In this document: piece by piece, positions 34,222 through 45,700 of the stretch
Layout: every line of letters begins with the position of its first letter
How positions within the stretch are numbered: the first letter of the stretch is position 1
Assembly: GCA_033297075.1 (NCBI GenBank)
Contig: MU858048.1
Location: forward strand, 682,001 to 746,000
Length of the DNA stretch: 64,000 nucleotides
Source of the DNA: Rhypophila decipiens
Taxonomy: Eukaryota > Ascomycota > Sordariomycetes > Sordariales > Naviculisporaceae
Reading direction: 5' to 3'
The notes under the pieces: model-generated
What the model was told of the DNA's origin: nothing
The model's database searches: none
The model's input: only the letters and a program-made list of their open reading frames with translations
Position numbers and translations under genes: made by a program

Positions 34222-37200
34222 CTTGACAGAAAACAAGAAGGATAGACAAAGAAACTGAGATGTGTAAAAATGGGCGATCAAGGAAAGGCTCACACGACGG
34301 GGCCAGAACCAAAAACAACATACAGTTTCTTCTCAGAGTCAGGCTCTTGATCTCTCTGACCTTGTTTCCAACTCCAAGAGAAGCTTGTATTCGATACTTC
34401 TTTCTCTCTTTTTTCTTCCTCTTCGTTGTTGAACGATGCCGGACGTCTTATACAAGTTCGATTCTCGCCAGGCTTATCGAAACGACGAATTATCAAGTCC
34501 CTCGGACGTGGAGGAACGATGAGCAGGATAGACCGAGATCCAAACGGTTTGGTTGATCCACCGAACTAGCAGGAAAGTAGAGTCGGCCTAACTTGGAATA
34601 TCCTCAGGAGGCTGAGTCTTTCTTCTCTATCAATGTGAAGCTCGAGATCAAACTTGTGTCCTTTTACGGCACAAGAACAGTAAGGACCTAACGAGCAAGG
34701 GGGTGAGAGAAGAGATATGACGAGATGTAAGGCATCCCACGACCAAGACTCCATATAAGACGGGCAATACACCGGATGGGTCCAGGGCCACTGCCGGTGA
34801 CAAGGTCGTCAAGATATTCACGTTAGGGCTCGGAGAAAGTGGATATCGCTGAGCCCAGTTTGGGAAATGGTCTGAGTTTCTTTGGCCCTATTTCAAGGGG
34901 CAGGGCTGAAGATGACGGGCAGCAACGGAAACGGGGTAGTAGGGAGTGGGGAAGAATGTGCCGCCATGGGCCATGATGTATGACGATAGTTGAAGATGGA
35001 GGAGAGTATAAGTGGATTGTAGTCAACGAGCAATGACCTTTTCTATGAGGGGTGGGTTTAGCGGGAACGGACAAGTTCACATGGGGTTAGATGGTGTGAG
35101 TTTGGGTAGCCGGAATATTCCTCAGTGAATCGAGACTTGACGTTTTGTTGTTTCTCTTACAAAACGCCTCCCGCTGTGTGGTTCAGATGGTGGTGTCTGC
35201 AGACGACAGGGGGGGGCAACAGAGGTACCAGGGGGCCATGAGGTTGTGCCGTCTGCTCGCCTAGTCATAGTACTGTATTGCAGTAACTAGAGCAGGGATA
35301 TGTGAACCTGGAGGTTAGCGACTGCAGATGCCATAACGTGAGCAGCTAACTGAAGGCCTAACGGGTAGGAACCGCATGACGGACATTCGTACAGCTGATA
35401 CTGGCCAGGTTCACTCGAGGTACAAACCTTGACGGCAACGGTGACCAAGAGGGACATGATGACGGCAAGCCGACCACCGCCAAGCTATGACTCGATCTGG
35501 CAACTTAAAAGTCAGGAACCAGAGAGAATCCAGAACATGCTTCTTGTGTGTATATAGAGACTCAGTATGCAGCCAGGAGTGTGCCTGGAGCCCACACATG
35601 TGACTACCAGGGAGCGAGATGGAGCGAGATGGAGCGGCCTGAAGAGATTAGGTAACATACAAAGGAGGACTGCCTAGGGTAGGTAGACTTCTGCGATACC
35701 CTCGGCAGAATCAACGGGCAAAGAAAGCCAAGGTAGGGCCGTTAATGCAAGTGGAGGGCCACGTCGATTCACGACTCGGAAACCGAGGAGTACGATTTCC
35801 GACCCGAGACTCAACAAGAGTGCTTCTGAACGGGCAGTAGAACAAGATGGCACTTGCCCTCTAGTTTCTTGGCCAGGTACATGTGTACATGGGGTACATA
35901 TTCACACCTCTGGACATGTCTGAGCCGAGAGACAGGGCAAAGATAAAAATATCTGCTCGAGATATATTGCTGGGACGGACGGTCGAATGAAGTTGAATTA
36001 CAGGGCAAAAGGTTGGAAACAAGAAGCCAATCCCCTGACCCGGCGACAGGGGTGAGCTGGACCTCTCCCGCAAGGCCAAGTGCCTGTTCTTTGGCTGGGT
36101 CAAAACCCTATGAGCTTAGATGGTGGAGATGGGAGTCGGGAGGATGAGAGGTGGTGGAGGTCCCCGGGAAGCAAGGAACAAGGGGGGACGAGGTTTAGAC
36201 TCAGTGACCGTTGACTGGGTCGACAGCTGCCAGTGGTAAACGACCCCTACACCGTAGGGTGTGCTCTGTGGAGTTGTCAAGTCGTCAAGCCCTATCCATG
36301 CTAGCCGTGATGACCGCGAACTTTAGAAAGGTCACCAAGTGCCGCCAACCTAGCCACGAATGGAAGGTGATCGGGTAGCCTCTCATAGCCACAACCTCAG
36401 ATCCAACAAGACTTTTCACTACACGTCTAGCAGCATGTGTCAGTTCGCATGCCAGTGATGTCTTGTCCTGGACGGGCAGCCTGAGACATATCATCATCTG
36501 TATTCAGATGTCCAACATGACAACTTCCGCCGGAAATATCTGCCTTGTGAGTCTGGCAGATGTCCCCGGCAGGTGAATGTCGTCGTCTCGGTGTTCGTTC
36601 TGGAAATATGATCGTGCTTGTGCTGCCAGCTTAAACAAGCGGGTGTTAGTAGGCTTTTGGACCAATCGTCGGTGACGGTTCTGGCGGCCACTGGAAGCCT
36701 GCCCTGCCCGCAAGCTGCAAGCTATACAGCAATGTACCCAAAGAGGCTAGCGGCTGCAGCAGAAAGCCTCAACGTCGGTGTTTGTTTCAAGAACGGGGCA
36801 CATCATATGTTTAGAACCCAAACAAGTGAGGGGGAAATAGAACTGTTGAATTCTTGTGGTTTATTCCGCTTTGGGAGATGACCATGAGGTAGTAGAAGGA
36901 GAAAGGAAAACACCAGAGGAAACAATGCCGGGGCATTGACCATGTGTCCAGCCCTGAGTGAGTCGGGGAACAAATCGTCCGGTCTCTAGTATTTTGACAT
37001 TTTCTTACTTTTTGACAGTCGAGCTTTGTCGATACTTGCACCCTGCTACCGCGTCGGTACCTGACTTTGAACCTCTCTTGTGTGGCTGTGCGGTCGTGAA
37101 AGGTGGTCGAGGGCGGCTCCTGGTTGGTGTAACTGGCTTTGATGGCGTTCCCAATTAACATATCCCATGCAGATAATGGACCGGGGTTGCTGTTGTCCCC

Positions 37201-40200
37201 TGGACTTCTCGAAGGGCGCCAGAGAATCACTGTTTGCTGGAACTATTCCCCACGTTCGCTCCGCAGGCTTTACTGCGAATTCGGTATCGTGATGACACAG
37301 ACCGACGACTCAATCTTCTGCTGGCACAGGGTACCCATTCCCGACGGTCAAGAATCCCATGCTGATCCATGAGAATCTGCACTGTTGATGCAAGCTTTCT
37401 GCACCACAGTACAACCACAGCATAGCTCCAGAGTTCGATACGAAGAGTCTCTTAGGTGGCTTGCTATGAGCCCCTCGAATTTCAACGGTTCTTGATCTGA
37501 TCAACAACGTGAGCTCCCGCTTAGGACAAGAATACCACTCGGCTGGTCTGCTTGTTCACTGGCCCATAGGGACTGATTTGCTACCCCGGGGCACCGTTGC
37601 AATCGCGATAGAGCAAATATTCAATGTTCGCAGCACCGCCACAATCGACCCCTCTCGAGCTGGACAACCGCCAGATGAACGGCCAAATTCATGTCCGACA
37701 AATGTCCCTTCGCTTTGCCCACTGTAGGCTGAAGAAAAGGCAGCTATTCGTGTCTCTCCAGTGTCGTCGCTTTTCAACCAATGTCATCAAACAAGACATG
37801 TTGATCTCTCCCAATCATCAAATCCCCGCAAGACCTTCGCCATGACTGGTGTAGATGTACAGATCATAGGGCTCTCAAGCGGGGCAAGTTTCATTTTATT
37901 TTTGTAGCCTGCCGCATGCCAAGACATGTGTCTTCCCTCCATGTTTGATATGGCAACCTTCAGCTGAGGCACGGCCCACCCAATGAGACATCCTCTTCAC
38001 CATCTTGCCAGTGCCGGCTGTTCCTGAATTAGCCTTTGTGTTACAATGTCAGTTCGAACCTCGAGCTTTTCCTTGCTACTTGATGGCTGTCCGGCATTGC
38101 GATCACAAAAGACTTTAGCAGTTTGAGATGACGTGAATCAAGTCAGCGGTTTCAAGAAAGACATGTTGAAGAATGCCATTTGCAGCATGGCACGAGACGG
38201 TTTGCCGAATCCGTTTTGCCTGGTTAGCAATGTTGTATGTTTCCATCTCTGCGACCAGTCCCGGGCCCGGATTGGCGGGTACAAGTTAATAAACGTCCCG
38301 GAATCACCACACCTCCACGTTGAAGTACGCTGCAGATAACTGCGCCAATCCAAGAGCTGGTTGGGAGAATATGAAAGTGGCCCGTCTTTGGCTGCTTGAG
38401 AGATCATCCAGAAGTTGTTTGGCACCCACTGCGGGAAGTCTGTAAAGGATGCTTGTCCGCACAGCCCGGCCTTCGGCTGCGGTGATACAGCGCACATTGG
38501 CTGGCCGCAATGGAGGGTGACATTATAGATAGTTCCAATCCTTTGGGAGCTCAGAAACCAACGTCGCTCAAAGTCGTATGTATGTATCTGCAAGGAACAC
38601 ATGTGTAAAGCGAGATACGGATAAGAGCACATCCTGATGCTCGCTTTGAGCAGTTGTTGCCAGTTGCTTACTCCGTGAGCTCCGTCCATGCCCCTTGAAG
38701 AATCAATATCGAGTCGACTCCTTGTTGCCGGAGATGTACTTTGCAGGAAACGGAGAAGCAACCATAGGGTACCATCGATTGTGGCTGGCGTCCCAAAAGG
38801 TGTCTCAATCACATTCCAAAATCCGGACGTGTTAGTTGTGCTGCAAGATCATCCCCGTTGTGTTGAGGCTTAGAGCATGCACGCCCCCCGACAATGACGG
38901 CTTTGTGTACCAGTGGATTTCAGCCGCAGTATATGTTTAGCACCGAGAAGACTCAATTTGAGACCAGTCCGCCGTTCGACCGCACTTAATGGCCAATCCG
39001 AAGCGGGCTGTGTTCGGCATCCGGTCGATAATTCCGTGACCCGGTCGGTGTGCAAAGTCTTGCAGATATGGTGCCGTGCGAGACAATTTGGCCATTGAGT
39101 TGTCTCCACTGGTTCGGAGGAAGTGCCGCATCTAAGCCATCGCCCTTCGACTTCTTGTCTGCTGCGAGGTGCGTAGAGGAGGGTGACGGTGTGAGGATAG
39201 CGAGTTCATAGCCTCAATCTGAAGACCACGTATCAGGATCGACCTTCCGTATGTGGCCAGCGCGGCAGGAAGTTACTGGTAGACTAGGTGGAACAATGGA
39301 TAAGTCGAACCAGACTGCATTCGCTTGGAGGTGAGCAAGTCGGGAAGGGCAAGAGCCACCTGTGTCGAAGTGTTGATGATAGGGCGAGACATGGTCCCGG
39401 AAGTCGGTAGTGGAGTGCTGTGAATGTGAAGGTCAGTAAACGGCCAAGGGCGACAACGACTTACCCGGACACACAGGTCAAAGGCGTTGACAAGACCTGC
39501 ACATGGCCATGTCTAGCCTGCATTGACCAACCGAAAGCCCCTTCACTGTCCAAGTCTTCGGCTTTGATTCCATATCATCCATCTGATTGCCCATCGGACC
39601 TTCCCCGGCACCATTCGACCCTCAGTTACGCCGATGCACCAAAGGCCATCGTTGACAGTCAATGAATAACAGCACGATGGGTTTCGACCGGTGAGTAGCA
39701 GACGTGGCTTGGCCTGGCCTGGCTGAGTCGGTGTCAACGACTGCCGATCATGTACGGAAACAAACGATCTCGGGGCGTTGTCGATGACCTCCGGACGTGC
39801 CGCCAGCCCGGGATGCGGCGGGACCGCGTGCGTGGGTGCTGTTGAGGCCAAGGTGAGATGCATCCACAAAGTCCTCCTCATTCATCGACCTCTATGACTC
39901 ATCTTTCCAGCCCGTCCAATCCCAAGTTGCTGTTATCCATGCTGGATGTTGCGTATGACGGACGCGCCGACGAGAGACCCAATCCGACCATTGCGTGTCG
40001 ATGTCGATGTTCTCGCAGAGGTGTCTCCAGTGCTAGCTCGGTCGTTGGAGGGCGGAATGCCCGATTCGACAACTTACGTCACTGGACGCAGTCGAAAACG
40101 ATGAAAGCGAGGTATATCGTAATCGGATGCTCATGCCGATGAGTCGACCTTGGCGCTGATGGGAAAGAGAATGGAGGGTGACCGACCGTCGGTTAACTGA

Positions 40201-41253
40201 AGGGAAGAGTTGGGATATAAAGGACAATCCGTCGCTAGGCAGCCGAATTCCTTTCTTCATAAAAAATTCATTTCGCCATTCCAAAGGCGCCACGCTTGAA
40301 GCACAGCTAGGGCTTGTTGGTGGTGAGGTTTCGGTGTTCAGCACCCGGAGTTAGCGTCGGCGTCTGCCTTGCCCTGGCTGCGCCTGGAGGCTGGCATAGC
40401 TAACTCAGCCCGCAGCTCCGCCGCATGTTTCAAGGCGTTCTCGAACTGTTCTAGAAAAGCCGAAATCCTCGACAAAAGTGTTGATGAAGTTTTTGATGTT
40501 TGTTTTCGGGAATGGTCTGTCGGGTCGATTGCCTTTTGCACGTTTTGGTGAGATTGGTTGTCGAGGGAAGAAATGTTTTGGGGGCAAGAGCCCAAGGAGA
40601 GGGTTCCAGATGTCCCACATGCCCGACTTATACCGGAGTGGGAAGTCAGCACCTGCTCGCCTGCCATGTTAGCGAACCTGGGCGGCCTCCCACGGCAACT
40701 CCATGCCTGACGACTTCCTTCCTCATGCAGCAGCAGCAGAGGGACACTGGGAATCGATGCAACCCCGCTGCAACTTGCCATGTCAGCCTTGACTAAGACC
40801 GCCTAAAAGCTGCTGTTGTTTCCTGCAACATGGTTCGTCAATGAGGCTCGTTAGCTCCCAAAACGGAAAGTCTTCTCTGCATCCGTGACATAAACCACAC
40901 CAAAGTCGGCCAAAGTAGGCCAAAGTAGGTATGGCAATAACTATATCCGGGGCATTTGGGTATGATCGCGTGGCATACCCAACTCGGGTCCATACAAAGT
41001 CCGGGCCGTGGTAAAGTCCCGATCGGTGATGATGTCGACGATGTCGGTATTGACACCCACTCCCATACCATGAATCAAACGGCCCCAGGTCAACTGAACA
41101 GAAACCCAAACCTGAAGCAGATGACTTGATGAATGCCATTAATATACGTACAGATTTTACACGTAGCTGCATCTATCTATTGCAGCCGCCGGCTATCGAA
41201 ACACATCAAACGTGGGCAGTAGATACACCTCATCCCAATATGTCGTCTGCTGT
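34222..41253. other. Gene-free 7-kb region upstream of the bZIP-like gene
   Basis: The left part should hold the promoter and short leader of the bZIP-like gene (no minus-strand ATG until about 34319). No conserved protein, tRNA or transposon end was recognised. A minus-strand frame of 224 codons at 38138-38812 is the longest but matches nothing I know. Small tandem repeats occur at 35616-35640 (GGAGCGAGAT twice) and 40905-40928 (GGCCAAAGT three times). Confidence 0.5.
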
Positions 41254-41964
41254 TTAATAAAAGCCCTGTTTCTCTCTCAGGGCCTTGCGCTCTGCAACTC
41301 CTCTCTTGAAGCGCACCTCGGCCTTTCTTCTCTCACCACCGTCGACCTTGTGGCCTCTCCTGTCCTCCCACATGCCTTCGGTAACTTGCAGCCCAACGAC
41401 GCCATTCTTCATTGGCAGCGCATAAGGGCCGGTGATGGTGCGGATGCCCTTGACCTTGAATCCACGGACCCTGACCAGGTCCTCGTGGGGGATGCTGTCG
41501 GGGTCGGCTCCCGGTGGGACATTGACGACGAACCTGTGGCGCTTCAGAGCGCTCCAGGCGACCTCTTTAGGCTTCAGTATCGCTACCCCATTCTCAACGT
41601 GCTTCAAGTCGCCCCCAATTCCGAATTTGCCTTCCCTGAACTTTTGCCTCCATTGGATAAGGTATCGTCTCGTGCGTGGTGGTTCGACGCCAAGTTCGCG
41701 CAATTGCTCGGATGTGAGGGAGAATAAGGCTTCCCATGTGGGAAACTTGTTTGCGTATTGCTTAAGCCCGCGGCCTATTAAAGTAAGGAACGTCTCGACG
41801 TCGGGAACAAAAGGAATAGTGGCCGGGACAAGCGGTAGTTTCGGTAGCGAGTTTCTATGCACCCATCTCGCCTGTGCTCCGAGGCCTGGGGCCGATGTTA
41901 TTGAAGAGGTGGCGCAGGGCCGGGACAGAAGCCCCAAAGCAGACGACACTCGGAAGGACTTCAT
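41254..41964 (-). CDS. Mitochondrial small-subunit ribosomal protein mS41 (Fyv4, IGR motif)
   Basis: Mitoribosome small-subunit protein of the Fyv4/mS41 family; 236 aa, one exon. The IGR domain (about residues 55-110) shows FLTLIGRGLKQYANKF followed by WEALFSLTSEQLRELGV and PPRTRRYLIQWRQKF. An in-frame open stretch continues 23 codons upstream to 42033. I prefer the ATG at 41962-41964 because MKSFRVSSALGLLSRPCATSS is a good mitochondrial targeting peptide, while the longer form begins with acidic residues. The C-terminus is basic, as expected for an rRNA-binding protein. It is divergent from the SNF2/RING gene. Confidence 0.9.
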   Translation of the reverse strand: MKSFRVSSALGLLSRPCATSSITSAPGLGAQARWVHRNSLPKLPLVPATIPFVPDVETFLTLIGRGLKQYANKFPTWEALFSLTSEQLRELGVEPPRTRRYLIQWRQKFREGKFGIGGDLKHVENGVAILKPKEVAWSALKRHRFVVNVPPGADPDSIPHEDLVRVRGFKVKGIRTITGPYALPMKNGVVGLQVTEGMWEDRRGHKVDGGERRKAEVRFKRGVAERKALREKQGFY

Positions 41965-42717
41965 TCGAGCTGCTGGGCGGACAGAGACGAAGCTGTCAGC
42001 TATTTTCTGGCATGTTGAACAGATCCGATCCACGGCTTGTCAGAAGACAAAGAGTGCGCCTCCGCTTACCTATTGCAAACGCATCCCAGATTAAGCAGCG
42101 CCCCGATGAGCCAAGCTCGAGATTGTATAAATATCGAAGGTGGAAGATTTCGGGCGACGTGGATTTTGGGTTCGAGACGCGCCTGGTGAAGCAAACTGCT
42201 AAAGTGCTGCAACTTTTCCAGACCTCGTAGGCCAGACCAAACCCGCAGATTTCCCGAGCACGGACCGCAATTGGCTCTGAGCGCATGTCGTTCAAAAGCA
42301 CTCGCCAAGAAACTTAACTCCATCTTATCGGCGAACCAATCACGGTTCAGAGTTCAGACAGCTTTCGACATCAGTGGGGCTGACCGGGTATCCGCCACTA
42401 ACGGCTACATCTTATAAGTCCCTTAAGGTCCCCTTCCTCCTGCCGGCCAACAGACCTACCCTTCTTGCACCTCGCTCACTCGCCCCCTCCCTGCTGTACT
42501 TTGTAGGCGTCACCCAGTTCTGCCTCGTCCACATCACCCATCAGGACAAAAAAAGGAAGAGAGACAAGCACAAAACGACAACCACAATGAATGGATCTTG
42601 ATACCGAACCCTTGTCTCAATACACGTATTACCGGATTTACCAACTCATTTTACGATCGTGGATGTTCACACCTCTCCCCTTCTGTAAACCTACTTTCTC
42701 AGATCTCAGCCAAGGTA
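41965..42717. promoter_or_regulatory. Divergent promoter between mS41 and the SNF2/RING gene, with a short uORF
   Basis: About 750 bp shared by two divergent genes. A four-codon ORF (ATG at 42587, stop at 42599-42601; M-N-G-S) with good start context (ACCACAATGA) lies 117 nt ahead of the chosen SNF2/RING start and could lower its translation if it is in the leader. CT-rich tracts occur at about 42430-42500. Confidence 0.5.
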
Positions 42718-45700
42718 ATGGGTAGAACACGGGCAACGGCCCGGAGAGGCAAACCGCGCCCTGTCCCATCCGATGATGGCGCCAAAGCAGACAGCCTAGC
42801 AGCTCTCGTCAATTTTGTTCGGTCGCTCCCGGCTGACGACGGAGATGAGGAGCAAGAGCCGCCATCCAAGCGTGTCAAGACATCTGCATCGGGCAGCGCC
42901 ATTTGCATTGCCCGGCAAGACTTGAAGCTCCCTCGTGGCGAAACCAGTCTTGCTCCCGAAACCGCCACTTTTACTCGGCAAAACGTGGGTGACGCTATCA
43001 GCCTGCACCTGGGGAGGGAAGACAAGACCAAGAAAACTTCGGCTTTTGAGATCTATTCCCGCGTCAAAAGAGATGTTCCCGGTTTTGTCACTCAGTTCAT
43101 GATGCCGACACGCCATCTGTCTACTGAGGTCGTGGCTGCTGTACGCGTGGCAAAGGATCAGCGTGTCAACCCTGGCCCAGAGGGCTGTATATGGGCCAGT
43201 ATCGATATTTCCGTTGAACAAAGCGGAACATCTGCCCAAGTGAGCCTTCGGATTCAAGTTTGGTGGAATGAGAACCTTGGCGTATGGGCCATCCCCCAAA
43301 CACGAGCCCAGCAGTCCTTGAGGAAATCTTGCATCAATACCTGGTACCGAGAATTGGAGCATGATCCGGCGCCGCTCTCTTGGTCGCCTCAAGACTTCTA
43401 TCAGGCCGCCCATGTCCCGGATAAACAGACATTCGATCCAAAACTTGCTTTCTTGCAAGTGCCTCAGCTGGAGGCAACCCTTTATCCCTTTCAGCGTCGG
43501 GCAGTCCATTGGCTTTTGCAACGGGAAGGTGCCAAATGGCCCCCGACTTCAGGAGACGGCCCTCCGCAGATACAGCAGGACATTTCACGCAACACATCAG
43601 AGCTATCGGTCTCTTTCGCTCAGGTCAAAGATGCCGATGGCCAAGCATTCTACATGAGCTCATTACTTGGAGTTGCCACACGGGACATAACGCCATTCGT
43701 CACGGCCCAAAACGTGAGAGGAGGCATTCTCGCCGAAGAAATGGGCCTGGGAAAGACAGTTGAGGTGATATCACTTATCCTCTTGCACAAGCGTCCCGAG
43801 TGCCCGACCATGGTACTTGACCCTTATCTCGGCAAGGAGCTTCTTACCACACCAGCTACGCTAATTGTCACACCCGCGACCTTGCTGGACCAATGGCTTT
43901 CCGAGCTGGACAGGCATGCGCCAGCATTGAGTGTCATGTACTATCCGGGATTCAAGAAGGCGACGAAAACGAGAGACGAGGAAGAACTGGTGTTGGAGAT
44001 GGCCAGGCACGATGTGGTAATTACCACGTATGATGTTCTTCGTGCAGAGGTATGGCTTACTACCGATGAGCCTTCTCGAGCGATGAGGAATGCCAAGCGA
44101 TACGAGCGGCCCAAATGTCCGCTCGTCCAGCTGTCGTGGTGGCGAGTTTGCATAGACGAAGCACAGATGGTCGAAAACTGGACAAGCAACGCTGCTGTGG
44201 TGGCACGATTGCTCCCCCGCATCAATGCATGGGCAATAACGGGAACGCCAGTAAAGGACGATGTAAAGAAAGACTTGCGTGGGTTATTGAATTTTCTCCG
44301 CTACGAACCGTTCGCCTCGGACGCCAAAACATGGAACGATCTTACGACCTTTGACAAAGAGTCCTTCCGGAAGCTTTTCAACCTCATCTCGATGCGGCAT
44401 ACCAAGAGCCTGGTCAGGAGCGAGATAGCGCTTCCACCCCAGAGGCGCCATGTTATAACCATGCCATTCAGCGCGGTGGAGGAACAACACTACCAGACCT
44501 TGTTTGAAGAGTTAGCCCGGGACTGTGGTTTGGATAGTCAAGGAAACCCACTAGTCGATAACTGGGACCCCGAGGACTCATCCGTTTTGTCGGCAATGCG
44601 CATGGCTCTGGACCGGCTGCGGCAGACAGCATTGCATCCCGAGGTGGGCAATCGGAACCGCAGGGCTCTAGGACAAAAGGTTGCCCCGATGCGAACGGTG
44701 GCCGAAGTGCTCGACGCGATGCTTGAGCAGAGCGAGTCTGCAATCAGAACAGACCAACGTGCTCTTCTTTCCTCGAAATTGACAAGGGGTCAAGTACTGG
44801 CTGGGCGGAAACAGGTCAAAGATGCACAAGCCCTTTGGGAAGAAATTCGACAAAAGAGCACTGAGATGGTCCAAGAGTGTCGCAAACAACTCGATTTCGA
44901 GCTTACCGAGGCGAAGAAGAGAGCGCGGGAAGCAGCCCAGACACAAGACCAAGACGAAGCTCACAGCCTTGAAGACGATGACGATGACGACGTCATCTCC
45001 CCCGGCGTTGGTGACGCGCGTCGTAGACTGCGTTCCGCTCTCGAGATCCAACACAGAGCAGTGTTCTTCTGCGCGAACGCATACTTTACCATAAAGTCAA
45101 ACGAAGAGCTAACACGGCCTGACTCGGAGGAATACAGGGCCCTCGACAAGCTCGAGACGGAGCATTACGATGGCGCAAAGGAGATCAGAAAGGAGATTCT
45201 TCAGGAGACCTCCGGGAAGGCCAAAAAGCTCATGGATCAGCTCGAGACAAAGGCCAAAGAACAGCTCTTTGCTGAGATGCCAGAGATTCAAATTGACTCG
45301 CCAAGCGGTATCGAAAGCCGAAGAATCGTCGAAGCACTGGAGCAACTGGGCGCCGCTTTGAACCAACAGGCAAATCTGCTCGACGACTGGAGGAACCATG
45401 TTATCAGCCTTCTCTTGAAAGACTTGGTGGACGAGGACAAGGATGAAACCACAGGTCAAGAGTACGAGGACTCTACCAAGGTCCAGGATGAGATTGATGC
45501 CTATCTGAAAGCCTTACGGGCAGCAGTGGCTGACCGGAACGCTGCAATTTCAGGACAGAAGAGCTTCCTGGTCGAACACGAGACAAGGGTCGCACTTGGA
45601 ATGGCTCTGGATAATGAGGGTCCAGCTCCGGAAAAATTACGTGAGCTTCTCAAGATCCGTGAAGCCATCAGTCCCGGATTTGAGGAAACGGACACTCTCA

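Noticed and set aside
38138..38812. Minus-strand frame of 224 codons
   Set aside because: Long for chance but no recognisable domain or splice partners, and the composition looks non-coding; not listed as a gene.
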